From: Schoenoplectus triqueter
Taxonomy: Eukaryota > Streptophyta > Magnoliopsida > Poales > Cyperaceae
Direction: 5' to 3'
Assembly (NCBI GenBank): GCA_964058805.1
Contig: CAXKVV010000282.1
Span: forward strand, 186,001 to 250,000
DNA: 64,000 bases
This document shows, one piece after another, positions 11,689 through 22,410 of this stretch. Position numbers and translations under genes: made by a program. The notes under the pieces were generated by a model that was not told the origin of the DNA, made no database searches, and saw only the letters and a list, made by a program, of their open reading frames with translations. Positions within the stretch are counted from its first letter, which is position 1. Every line of letters begins with the position of its first letter.

Positions 11689-11759
11689 TGACATCATGCA
11701 TGACATCATATATGACATCATCCATGACATCATATATGACATCATCCATGACATCATCC
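11689..11759 (+). promoter_or_regulatory. Six 12-bp units with TGACATCAT in LTR U3
   Basis: The units are TGACATCAT followed by GCA, ATA, CCA, ATA, CCA and a final partial. The core resembles bZIP (TGAC-type) sites. It lies about 85 bp upstream of the TATA box, where enhancers of plant LTR promoters usually sit. Copies are at 19533-19603 and 27377-27447. The function is inferred. Confidence 0.6.
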
Positions 11760-11842
11760 TCAAGGGTATTTTGGTCTTTTCACTTTGAAACCTCCTTACT
11801 ATTCACGAGGGCATTTTGGTAATTTGTCAATTCCATTTTTTC

Positions 11843-11854
11843 TATAAATAGAGG
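11843..11854 (+). promoter_or_regulatory. LTR TATA box
   Basis: TATAAATAGAGG is a consensus-like TATA box. It is followed about 30 bp later by a CT-rich segment where transcription (U3/R border) would start. Identical copies lie at 19687-19698 and 27531-27542. Confidence 0.75.
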
Positions 11855-12504
11855 GGTAGGGTGAGAGAAAAAGTTCCACCAAATCAGTTCTACTTTCTCT
11901 CTCCCGGTATACGGTTGTTTCAGAATTCACGGGATCAGTGAATAGTGTTTTTACGAAAGTTGCGGTATTTCTGCACATTTGTGAAACAGAATTACTGCGA
12001 GTCGTGAATAGTACTATTTCGTCTTTTTCTCGGGTGAATAGTGTTTTTGCGAAAAACCGCGGTTTACAGTATTTCTGGCAAAAGAAATAAACCGCTCTCT
12101 GGTCAGTCCTGGTGGATAACCTACAGAGGCATCAGACGTTTGGTGCTCCGAGACAAGCCGATTTTCATTCCAATTAAAATTTGGAAGCGAGGTATAACAT
12201 CTCATATTAATCTATTTAATTGTTAAGTAGATTAATATTTTAGAAATCAATCATGGAGTAGATCAATAAAGGTTTAAAGAGGTGTGTATCTCTCGGTAAT
12301 CATCCGACACATCACTTTAACCCTAAGCTTAAGTTAGAAGTAAAATAATATTTTACCGTCTTTTGTAAAGGATTAAATGTTTGTAACTCTCGGTTATTAT
12401 CCGACATACTTTAATCCCTAACTTAAGTAGAAGTAAAATTTTTGTTCTACGGTCTTTCCGCAGCTTGAGCATTAATGGGATTTGGGCATTCCGAATCCCA
12501 ACAG

Positions 12505-12516
12505 TGGTATCAGAGC
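12505..12516 (+). promoter_or_regulatory. Primer binding site, internal copy 1
   Basis: TGGTATCAGAGC, two bases after LTR1, is complementary to the 3' end of plant initiator Met-tRNA. It primes minus-strand DNA synthesis. Confidence 0.95.
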
Positions 12517-12774
12517 AAAGGCTCTCCCGCTGATTGATTTTCTAAAAGGTTATATCTTATGCAAATAAGATGTATATACCCCGTATCGGTTTAATTCTTA
12601 GATTTGCAGCTTAAAGTCCAAACCAAATAAAATTAGATTTTCTTGGTTCGGCTCTGTCGACTAAGAAAGTTAAATTAGATTTAAGCTTTCTTTATACTTT
12701 CTTTACGCTTTCTTTTCGAAAACTTTCGATTGTGTTAAAGTATATCTAAGAATGTGATGAAGCAATAAAGTACC

Positions 12775-13190
12775 TGAGTAAGAGCTGTTGATCTCCACAC
12801 ATAAAAGATAAGGTGATGTCAAAGAAAGATGGGAAGTGGATACCTTCGGTATTCTTTCTGACATGCCCTTTTACGTGTCCTGATAACTGGCCCAAAAGGA
12901 ACTTTGTCACGTTACCAAATTACTTTTGCGCTTTCGAAGCATGGCAAATGTAACTCTTTTGTTTTTTTTCGAAAACTTTTGGTTATGAGAAGTATATCTA
13001 TGAATGTGATAAAGCAATAAAGTACCTGAGTAAGAGCTGTTGATCTCCACACCCGAAAGAGATGGTTCTGTCTAGGAAAGATTGAATTTAAAGTGGTCCT
13101 CGTGACCCCGATCTTTCCTGGGAGCCCCTTTTACGTGTCCTGATAACTGGCCGAAAAGGAACTTTGTCACGTTATCAAATTACTTTATCG
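12775..13190 (+). repeat. Leader repeats a and b (diverged hairpin units), copy 1
   Basis: Two segments share 'gcaataaagtacctgagtaa' and 'cttttacgtgtcctgataac' in the same order. Each contains an inverted pair: AGAAAGAT (12833) with ATTCTTTCT (12851), and AGGAAAGAT (13074) with ATCTTTCCT (13111). They look like older versions of the 155-bp units downstream. Copies lie at +7844. Confidence 0.7.
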
Positions 13191-13296
13191 TACCAGAAGG
13201 AATTAACTGTTTTGAAATCATATAAAATGTTTATATGCTTTTTACGGTATAAATAAAGAACAAAGATGTAGTTGCAAAATAAAGAATTGAGAACTG

Positions 13297-13505
13297 ATAG
13301 TTATATATGTGACTGATTCATGTATATATATACAAAATGTTTGTATGAGCAGGTAAATTAGATTTACTGTTTTGATATGAAATGTATCTTATCATAGATG
13401 CAAAGCTACTTCTATTGGATAGATAGTAGTTATATACGTGACTGATTCATGTATATATACAAAATGTTTGTATGAGCTGGTAAATTGGATTTACCGCTTT
13501 GATAA
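13297..13505 (+). repeat. Diverged direct duplication of about 125 bp in the leader, copy 1
   Basis: The phrase 'gtgactgattcatgtatata', then 'caaaatgtttgtatgagc' and 'ggtaaattagattta' (or 'ggtaaattggattta'), occurs twice about 125 bp apart. It lies in the untranslated leader. A copy lies at +7844. Confidence 0.75.
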
Positions 13506-13512
13506 TAAATGA

Positions 13513-14127
13513 GTAAATTAGATTTATCATTTTAAGGAACCGTGAAAGAATGTTATGTCAAAGAAAGACTGGAAAATGAACTTTCAATGGTCTTTCTGGC
13601 AGACGTCTTTTCACGTGTTCATAAGTCTGTTTAAAGTTAGCTTAATAAACTGACTAATTATAAATGTGTAAATTAGATTTATCATTTTAAGGAACCGTGA
13701 AAGAATGTTATGTCAAAGAAAGACTGGAAAAGGAACTTTCAATGGTCTTTCTGGCAAACGTCTTTTCACGTGTTCATAAGTCTGTTTAAAGTCAGCTTAA
13801 TAAACTGACTAATTATAAATGTGTAAATTAGATTTATCATTTTAAGGAACCGTGAAAGAATGTTATGTCAAAGAAAGACTGGAAAAGGAACTTTCAATGG
13901 TCTTTCTGGCAGACGTCTTTTCACGTGTTCATAAGTCTGTTTAAAGTTAGCTTAATAAACTGACTAATTATAAATGTGTAAATTAGATTTATCATTTTTA
14001 AGAAATCGTGAAGGAAGGTTGTGTCAAAGAAAGACTGGAAAAGGAACTTTCAGTGGTCTTTCTGGCAGACATCTTTTACGTGTTTGTAAGTCTGTTTAAA
14101 GTCAGTTTAACAAACTGACTGCTTACG
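13513..14127 (+). repeat. Four 155-bp tandem leader repeats with a conserved hairpin, copy 1
   Basis: Unit starts are at 13513, 13668, 13823 and 13978. Each unit holds an outer inverted pair (CGTGAAAGA with TCTTTTCACG) enclosing an inner one (AGAAAGAC with GTCTTTCT, for example 13562 and 13590). The fourth unit is the most diverged. The repeats lie between the primer site and gag, where packaging and dimerisation signals of LTR elements reside. A copy lies at 21357-21971. Confidence 0.85.
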
Positions 14128-14566
14128 ATGTTAAACCCGAAAAATTAAGTAATATGCCCTACCTACTCTGTCCTCGCATATCATTATTCATTGGCAGACG
14201 TGACCTACTCAGTAGGCGTCACCTTTTACCTTTGGTTTTCGAGGGTTATGTCCGACATAACGAATCAAATAGAGTGAGGTTACTTACCAATGATTTCCAA
14301 AACAGTTTTGGGCTTGGGGCAAAGTTTCGTTAAAACATATGATGTTTAGCGAAACCAAGAATCACATAGAGATGTGATTAGCAAAGAGTTGCTTACCTAA
14401 GATAATTAATAAACGAGTTATTCAACGATAACTTGATTATCAATGAAAATAGGGATCTTGGTCCTAACTACAAACGGGAATAGAACAAATTTGTAGTGGG
14501 AGTTTTATTTGAAATAAGACATTACATGAACAAAGCTAAAAATCTTTACATTTTACGTTGTAGCAC

Positions 14567-17500
14567 ATGGCTAAAGAAACTCTTACTAATACGTTCCGTG
14601 CGCTCATACTAAGACATGAGAAACTCGAGTACGTCCTTAACACACCAATCTCTGCACAGCCTGCAGTAGGCTGCACAGCAAATGAAGTCACCATGTACAA
14701 CAAGCACAAAGAAGATGAGCTTGATGTACAAAGTTTATTGGTCAAGAAATTTAAGGTGACTAAATCTCTGCTGAGTCATAAGATGACTGAGGGCAGCTCT
14801 CTTGACACTCACATGCTCCGTATGACGAGCGATGTTGAGCAGTTGGAGAAGCTTAACAGTCCGTTGAACAAAGAGTTTGTTACGGATGTTATCCTGAACT
14901 CTCTCCCTCCTAGCTATTCTAATTTCATCAGGAATTATCATATGCTGGGAATGGACAAGAGCTTGCAGGAGCTCCAAGGGATGTTGAGGATCGCTGATGG
15001 GGACATGAAGAAGAGTTCTTCTATCCTCGTGATCCAAGAAGGTGCGAGGAAGATTAAAAAGATGAAACGCAAAGCGACTCCCAAAATGGCACCTAAGTAC
15101 AAAGGCAAAGGGAAGATGGTTCCTAATCAGAACACTTCCAAGGCAAAAGCTTCTACCTCTGACTGCTTTTATTGTCAAGGCAATGGTCATTGGAGGAGGA
15201 ACTGCCCTAAGTATCTGGAGGATTTGAGGACGGGAAAAGTTCCCAAAGTTTCAACCTCAGGTATTTTCATGATTGAAGTTAACGTTGTTACCTCTATTTA
15301 TGATTGGGTATTGGATACTGGATCATGTGCTCATATTTGTTCAAATATACAGGCACTAAAGAATAGGAGGAAACTACGTAATAAGGAAGTACAACTCCGA
15401 GTTGGAAACGGAGCACAAGTTGCAGCCGTAACAGTCGGAAGTATAGAGTTGTATTTGCCTAGCGGGCTTGTAATGGAACTTGAAAATGTATATTTTGTTC
15501 TAAGTATTTCCAGAAACATCATTTCAATCTCATGTTTAGAAATGAATGATTTCTCTTTTGTTATAAAAGACAATGGTTGTTCTATATATAAAGATGAGTT
15601 ATATTATGGATCTTCTTTTATGATGAATGATCTTTATATACTGGAAATAGACAAACCTATATTTAACATCAATAAACGACTCAAAACATCTCATGAAAGT
15701 ATGACTTTTATATGGCATTATCGCCTTGGTCATATAAACGAGAAACGCATCAAAAGTTACATGAAGTTGGACTTCTTGATAATTTTAATATTGTGAATCT
15801 TGTTTACGTGAAAAATGACCAAATTGTCTTTCTCCAAGAAGGGCGAAAGGACAAGTGACTTATTAGCCCTTATACACACAGATGTATGCGGACCAATGAG
15901 TACTTGTACAAGAAATGGTGATCGCTACTTTATCACGTTTACTGATGATTACAGTAGATATGGTTATGTCTACTTGATGAGACATAAGTCTGAATCCTTT
16001 GAAAAGTTCAAGGAATTCAAGACTGAAGTAGAAAATCAACTGAATAAAAGTATTAAGGCCTTACGGTCAGACCGTGGAGGCGAATACTTAAGTTATGAGT
16101 TTACAATGTACTTAAAAGAATGTGGGATAGTCTCACAACTCACACCTCCGGGAACGCCGCAATGGAACGGTGTTTCTGAGAGGAGGAATCGAACTCTGTT
16201 AGACATGGTTCATTCCATGATGAGTAATACCACACTCCCAAAAATGTTTTGGGGGCACGCACTAGAAACTGCTGCACTAACAATAAATAGGGTTCCATCC
16301 AAGTCAGTAGAAAAGACTCCATATGAGTTATGGTTTGGTAAGATACCAAATATGTCTTATCTTAAAATTTAGGGTTGCAAGGTATTTGTCAAACGTTCGA
16401 CTTCTGACAAACTTGGACCCAAAGCTGATAAATGTTTTTTCGTAGGGTATCCTAAGGAAACGAAAGGATATTACTTCTATTATCAGTCCGAGAACAAGAT
16501 AATTGTTGCTCGTCATGGTATATTTTTGGAGAAAGAGTTTCTCGCAAAAGGAAGTAGTGGGAGTAATGTAATACTTGAAGAAATTCAAGATACATCACAC
16601 AATACAATATCTGATACTGATCAGATAAACCCACCACTTGATTCTTCGGCTAATGAGCATTTGGAAGAACCAAATCTACAAATAGTTGTGGAAGAAGTTC
16701 TAGTCCCGAGCTCATCTACTTCAACGCAAGTTGAAATAGAACTAAATGCGCATACTGATGTGGATGAAGTTCGACAGCCTGAAGAACAAGTGCTACGAAG
16801 GTCACATAGGACAGTTCGTGCACCTTAAAGGTACATGGGACTGCATGAAGTCTCAGTATTTGATGCTGAAGATCCTCTGACCTATGCGGAAGCAGTGGAT
16901 AGACCCGACTCTGATAAATGGCTGGAGGCCATGAGATCCGAAATACAGTCCATGTATGACAACAAGGTTTGGAACCTGGTTGCACCACTTGTTGGGGTAA
17001 AACCCATAGCTAACAAGTGGGTTTTTAAAAGAAAAACAGGCATGGATGATAATATGATTATTTACAAAGTACGACTAGTAGCGAAAGGTTTCAAGCAAAT
17101 TCTCGACGTAGATTATGATGAAACTTTTTCGTCCGTAGCTATTTTTAAGTCAATTCGGATGCTCCTAGCAATTATCATATTTCATGATTATGAAATATGG
17201 CAAATGGATGTCAAAACCGTCTTCCTAAATGAAAATTTGGAAGAGGACGTGTATATGATACAGCCCATAAGTTTTGAGGATCTAAAGAATGCTGGGAAGT
17301 TATGCAAGCTTCTCAGATCCATTATGGATTGAAGCAAGCATCACGGAGTTGGAATCTTTGATTTGACGAAGAAGTCAAACAGTTTGACTTCGTCAGATGC
17401 AAAGAAGAACATTGTGTATACAGGAAAACTAGTGGGAGTGTCATCGCTATTTTAACCCTCTATGTGGACGATATACTCTTAATGGGAAATAATATTCCCC

Positions 17501-18120
17501 TATTGCAATCAGCCAAATCTTCATTAAAGAAAGTGTTCTCAATGAAAGATTTGGGCGAGACTGTCTATATACTAGGCATAAAGATCTATAGAGATAGATC
17601 TAAGAGACTTATTGGATTAAGTCAAAGTACATACATTGATAAAGTGTTGAATCGGTTCAGCACGTAGAATTCTAAGAAAAGATTTCTGCCAATGAATCAT
17701 GGTGCACAGCTTAGCAAGACTCAGTGTCCTTTGACAACTGATGAGCAAAACATAATGAGTAGAGTACCATATGCTTCGGCTATTGGCTCTATCATGTACG
17801 CCATGTTGTGCACTCGCCCTGATGTCTCGTACGCTTGGAGTGTGACGAGTAGATATCAGGCTAATCCATGCTAGGAGCACTGGAATGCTGCAAAGAATAT
17901 CTTTAAGTACTTAAGAAGAACTAAGGATATGTTTCTCATCTACGGTGCTGACTCGGAGCTCGTGGTAAGTGATTACACAGACGTTATCACCTCATATGAA
18001 AAATCATAAATAGAGGCGACGTAAAGATTTGTAAAATTGACACCGTCGGCAACACAGCTGATCCACTTGTAAGATCTCTACCTCAGGCCAAGCACTAGTT
18101 GCACATATCTTCTATGGGTT
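14567..18120 (+). pseudogene. Defective copia gag-pol, internal copy 1
   Basis: Gag starts at 14567 (MAKETLTNTFRALILRHEKL). A middle block of the usual capsid seems to be missing near residue 50. A CX2CX4HX4C zinc knuckle (CFYCQGNGHWRRNC) and a protease DTG site (WVLDTGSCAHIC) follow. The integrase part shows HTDVCGPM and RSDRGGEY. RT carries YVDD at 17461-17472. Lesions are: compensating frameshifts and a stop at 15794 in the pre-integrase zinc region; in-frame stops at 16370 and 16826; a 1-bp loss near 17322 giving a stop at 17330; and stops at 17665 and 17872. RNase H is almost wholly deleted near 18000, with only its C-terminal end up to GDWL remaining. No functional polyprotein can be made. 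The same lesions are in copy 2. Confidence 0.9.
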
Positions 18121-18225
18121 TGAGACACATAGGAGATTGGCTGTGAGATTTTCCTTTAAATCTGAGAGATTTATAGAATAAAGAGATTTGTATAAGGCAT
18201 GGCTCAATATGATTGACTCCAAGCT

Positions 18226-18237
18226 TAAGTGGGAGAT
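18226..18237 (+). promoter_or_regulatory. Polypurine tract before LTR2
   Basis: AAGTGGGAGATT lies immediately upstream of LTR2. It is the expected plus-strand primer site. Confidence 0.7.
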
Positions 18238-20347
18238 TGTTAGTTTGTAATAATCTTGAAGTCAATAATACGATAAATTTGTTATATAAAGCTTTGTTCA
18301 TGAATTGGATATTTAAACGATATTTTGTTTCCTTGAGTATTATTGAATTTATGAATCATTCCGAGTTCATGACTGGAATTGTGAAACTTCATAATATAGA
18401 ATATACTCTTAAAAGTCACTAACCAAGGTAATTAGCAGGAACACTAATTAACCGTTATCAGGTTAGTATGTGGATTAAATGATGGTCAAGTTTTACAGAC
18501 CATAGACAAAGAGTTGTCATTTTAATCACATAAATAGATGTTCTAGGAACATCGTATTTGATAGACCCCGAATGAAACATTAAATGGAATTGTGTTCGTG
18601 TCATTAATGTTTTCGTTCAGTATTAAATTCTAAAGTATGAGGTATTCATTTTTCCTACATAAGATATGTATGTGTGTGATTTCTACCAAACGTTATCCGT
18701 AAAAGGTGGCTATAAAGGTAGCTCTTCGGTATACATAACTTATGCGGAGGAAGAGATGGTTTGCCAAAAGTACTATTGTCCCTCATATTTCTATATGAGT
18801 TATAGCATCACTGGGCCCCTTGATAGAGTAAGATTATCTGCTAGCAGTATAATTACAAGAGTAATTATATTTGATATTTTACTCAGGATCAAGAAAAGAT
18901 TAAGTTTGCAAGGATGACACATACCTACCTTGAAACTGATCTGATAGCTATGAGACAAAAGAATTAAACACAAGTAAATAGTTTACTGGATCATGATATT
19001 GTACAGTACATCATCATCTGTGTAATTGGATGGTCATAGTGCATTCTGCCAGATGCCTCCTATGATTATAGAAGTTAAAAGGGTTTTAACTCTATTTACC
19101 AACATAACACGGATCCTGTCGGGTCACACCGTATAGGAGTTAATCGGAGAATCTTATTGATTAATTATAAATTGTTTATAATTAATAATAAGATGGTTAT
19201 AATTAATTATATATGATATAATTATATTTGTCATAGAGATGACAAGAAGCAAAAATCAGATTGAATTTATAACGTGTTGGACACGTCGTATAAATTCGCC
19301 GAAACAACAACCGAGAAAAATATAATTGTAGATGACAATTATATATATATTTGATTTGGATTTTAAATGTTAATTATGGATTTGAATTATGGGCCAAAAG
19401 CCCATTAATAATTAAAGCCTTAATTAATAATTAAAAGCCCAAAATCAGAAAAGCCCAAAATCCAAAAGCCCAAGGGTATTTCGGTAATTTGGCCAAAAGC
19501 CCAATGGCAAACTTGTAAATTTGGATCTTAGATGACATCATGCATGACATCATATATGACATCATCCATGACATCATATATGACATCATCCATGACATCA
19601 TCCTCAAGGGTATTTTGGTCTTTTCACTTTGAAACCTCCTTACTATTCACGAGGGCATTTTGGTAATTTGTCAATTCCATTTTTTCTATAAATAGAGGGG
19701 TAGGGTGAGAGAAAAAGTTCCACCAAATCAGTTCTACTTTCTCTCTCCCGGTATACGGTTGTTTCAGAATTCACGGGATCAGTGAATAGTGTTTTTACGA
19801 AAGTTGCGGTATTTCTGCACATTTGTGAAACAGAATTACTGCGAGTCGTGAATAGTACTATTTCGTCTTTTTCTCGGGTGAATAGTGTTTTTGCGAAAAA
19901 CCGCGGTTTACAGTATTTCTGGCAAAAGAAATAAACCGCTCTCTGGTCAGTCCTGGTGGATAACCTACAGAGGCATCAGACGTTTGGTGCTCCGAGACAA
20001 GCCGATTTTCATTCCAATTAAAATTTGGAAGCGAGGTATAACATCTCATATTAATCTATTTAATTGTTAAGTAGATTAATATTTTAGAAATCAATCATGG
20101 AGTAGATCAATAAAGGTTTAAAGAGGTGTGTATCTCTCGGTAATCATCCGACACATCACTTTAACCCTAAGCTTAAGTTAGAAGTAAAATAATATTTTAC
20201 CGTCTTTTGTAAAGGATTAAATGTCTGTAACTCTCGGTTATTATCCGACATACTTTAATCCCTAACTTAAGTAGAAGTAAAATTTTTGTTCTACGGTCTT
20301 TCCGCAGCTTGAGCATTAATGGGATTTGGGCATTCCGAATCCCAACA
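18238..20347 (+). repeat. LTR2 (shared middle LTR) of the tandem copia array
   Basis: 2110 bp, TG...CA. It serves as 3' LTR of the first unit and 5' LTR of the second. It has no target duplication on either side, which is the key sign of a tandem array and not of two insertions. It differs from LTR1 at 20225 (C for T) and matches LTR3 there. Confidence 0.95.
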
Positions 20348-20348
20348 G

Positions 20349-20360
20349 TGGTATCAGAGC
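20349..20360 (+). promoter_or_regulatory. Primer binding site, internal copy 2
   Basis: TGGTATCAGAGC after LTR2, identical to the site in copy 1. Confidence 0.95.
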
Positions 20361-20618
20361 AAAGGCTCTCCCGCTGATTGATTTTCTAAAAGGTTATATC
20401 TTATGCAAATAAGATGTATATACCCCGTATCGGTTTAATTCTTAGATTTGCAGCTTAAAGTCCAAACCAAATAAAATTAGATTTTCTTGGTTCGGCTCTG
20501 TCGACTAAGAAAGTTAAATTAGATTTAAGCTTTCTTTATACTTTCTTTACGCTTTCTTTTCGAAAACTTTCGATTGTGTTAAAGTATATCTAAGAATGTG
20601 ATGAAGCAATAAAGTACC

Positions 20619-21971
20619 TGAGTAAGAGCTGTTGATCTCCACACATAAAAGATAAGGTGATGTCAAAGAAAGATGGGAAGTGGATACCTTCGGTATTCTT
20701 TCTGACATGCCCTTTTACGTGTCCTGATAACTGGCCCAAAAGGAACTTTGTCACGTTACCAAATTACTTTTGCGCTTTCGAAGCATGGCAAATGTAACTC
20801 TTTTGTTTTTTTTCGAAAACTTTTGGTTATGAGAAGTATATCTATGAATGTGATAAAGCAATAAAGTACCTGAGTAAGAGCTGTTGATCTCCACACCCGA
20901 AAGAGATGGTTCTGTCTAGGAAAGATTGAATTTAAAGTGGTCCTCGTGACCCCGATCTTTCCTGGGAGCCCCTTTTACGTGTCCTGATAACTGGCCGAAA
21001 AGGAACTTTGTCACGTTATCAAATTACTTTATCGTACCAGAAGGAATTAACTGTTTTGAAATCATATAAAATGTTTATATGCTTTTTACGGTATAAATAA
21101 AGAACAAAGATGTAGTTGCAAAATAAAGAATTGAGAACTGATAGTTATATATGTGACTGATTCATGTATATATATACAAAATGTTTGTATGAGCAGGTAA
21201 ATTAGATTTACTGTTTTGATATGAAATGTATCTTATCATAGATGCAAAGCTACTTCTATTGGATAGATAGTAGTTATATACGTGACTGATTCATGTATAT
21301 ATACAAAATGTTTGTATGAGCTGGTAAATTGGATTTACCGCTTTGATAATAAATGAGTAAATTAGATTTATCATTTTAAGGAACCGTGAAAGAATGTTAT
21401 GTCAAAGAAAGACTGGAAAATGAACTTTCAATGGTCTTTCTGGCAGACGTCTTTTCACGTGTTCATAAGTCTGTTTAAAGTTAGCTTAATAAACTGACTA
21501 ATTATAAATGTGTAAATTAGATTTATCATTTTAAGGAACCGTGAAAGAATGTTATGTCAAAGAAAGACTGGAAAAGGAACTTTCAATGGTCTTTCTGGCA
21601 AACGTCTTTTCACGTGTTCATAAGTCTGTTTAAAGTCAGCTTAATAAACTGACTAATTATAAATGTGTAAATTAGATTTATCATTTTAAGGAACCGTGAA
21701 AGAATGTTATGTCAAAGAAAGACTGGAAAAGGAACTTTCAATGGTCTTTCTGGCAGACGTCTTTTCACGTGTTCATAAGTCTGTTTAAAGTTAGCTTAAT
21801 AAACTGACTAATTATAAATGTGTAAATTAGATTTATCATTTTTAAGAAATCGTGAAGGAAGGTTGTGTCAAAGAAAGACTGGAAAAGGAACTTTCAGTGG
21901 TCTTTCTGGCAGACATCTTTTACGTGTTTGTAAGTCTGTTTAAAGTCAGTTTAACAAACTGACTGCTTACG
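20619..21971 (+). repeat. Leader repeats of internal copy 2
   Basis: Same repeat set as 12775-14127: units a and b, the 125-bp pair, and the four 155-bp hairpin units at 21357, 21512, 21667 and 21822. No difference from copy 1 was seen by eye. Confidence 0.85.
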
Positions 21972-22410
21972 ATGTTAAACCCGAAAAATTAAGTAATATG
22001 CCCTACCTACTCTGTCCTCGCATATCATTATTCATTGGCAGACGTGACCTACTCAGTAGGCGTCACCTTTTACCTTTGGTTTTCGAGGGTTATGTCCGAC
22101 ATAACGAATCAAATAGAGTGAGGTTACTTACCAATGATTTCCAAAACAGTTTTGGGCTTGGGGCAAAGTTTCGTTAAAACATATGATGTTTAGCGAAACC
22201 AAGAATCACATAGAGATGTGATTAGCAAAGAGTTGCTTACCTAAGATAATTAATAAACGAGTTATTCAACGATAACTTGATTATCAATGAAAATAGGGAT
22301 CTTGGTCCTAACTACAAACGGGAATAGAACAAATTTGTAGTGGGAGTTTTATTTGAAATAAGACATTACATGAACAAAGCTAAAAATCTTTACATTTTAC
22401 GTTGTAGCAC

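Larger units (their letters stand above)
10394..12503 (+). repeat. LTR1 of the tandem copia array
   Basis: Begins TGTTAGTTTG and ends AATCCCAACA (canonical TG...CA). It is 2110 bp long. It contains a 12-bp repeat array, a TATA box and a CT-rich leader (annotated separately). Position 12381 is T where the other two LTRs have C. Confidence 0.95.

Noticed and set aside
13513..14127. CRISPR-like regular repeats
   Set aside because: Period 155 bp with no spacers, inside a plant retroelement leader; not CRISPR.
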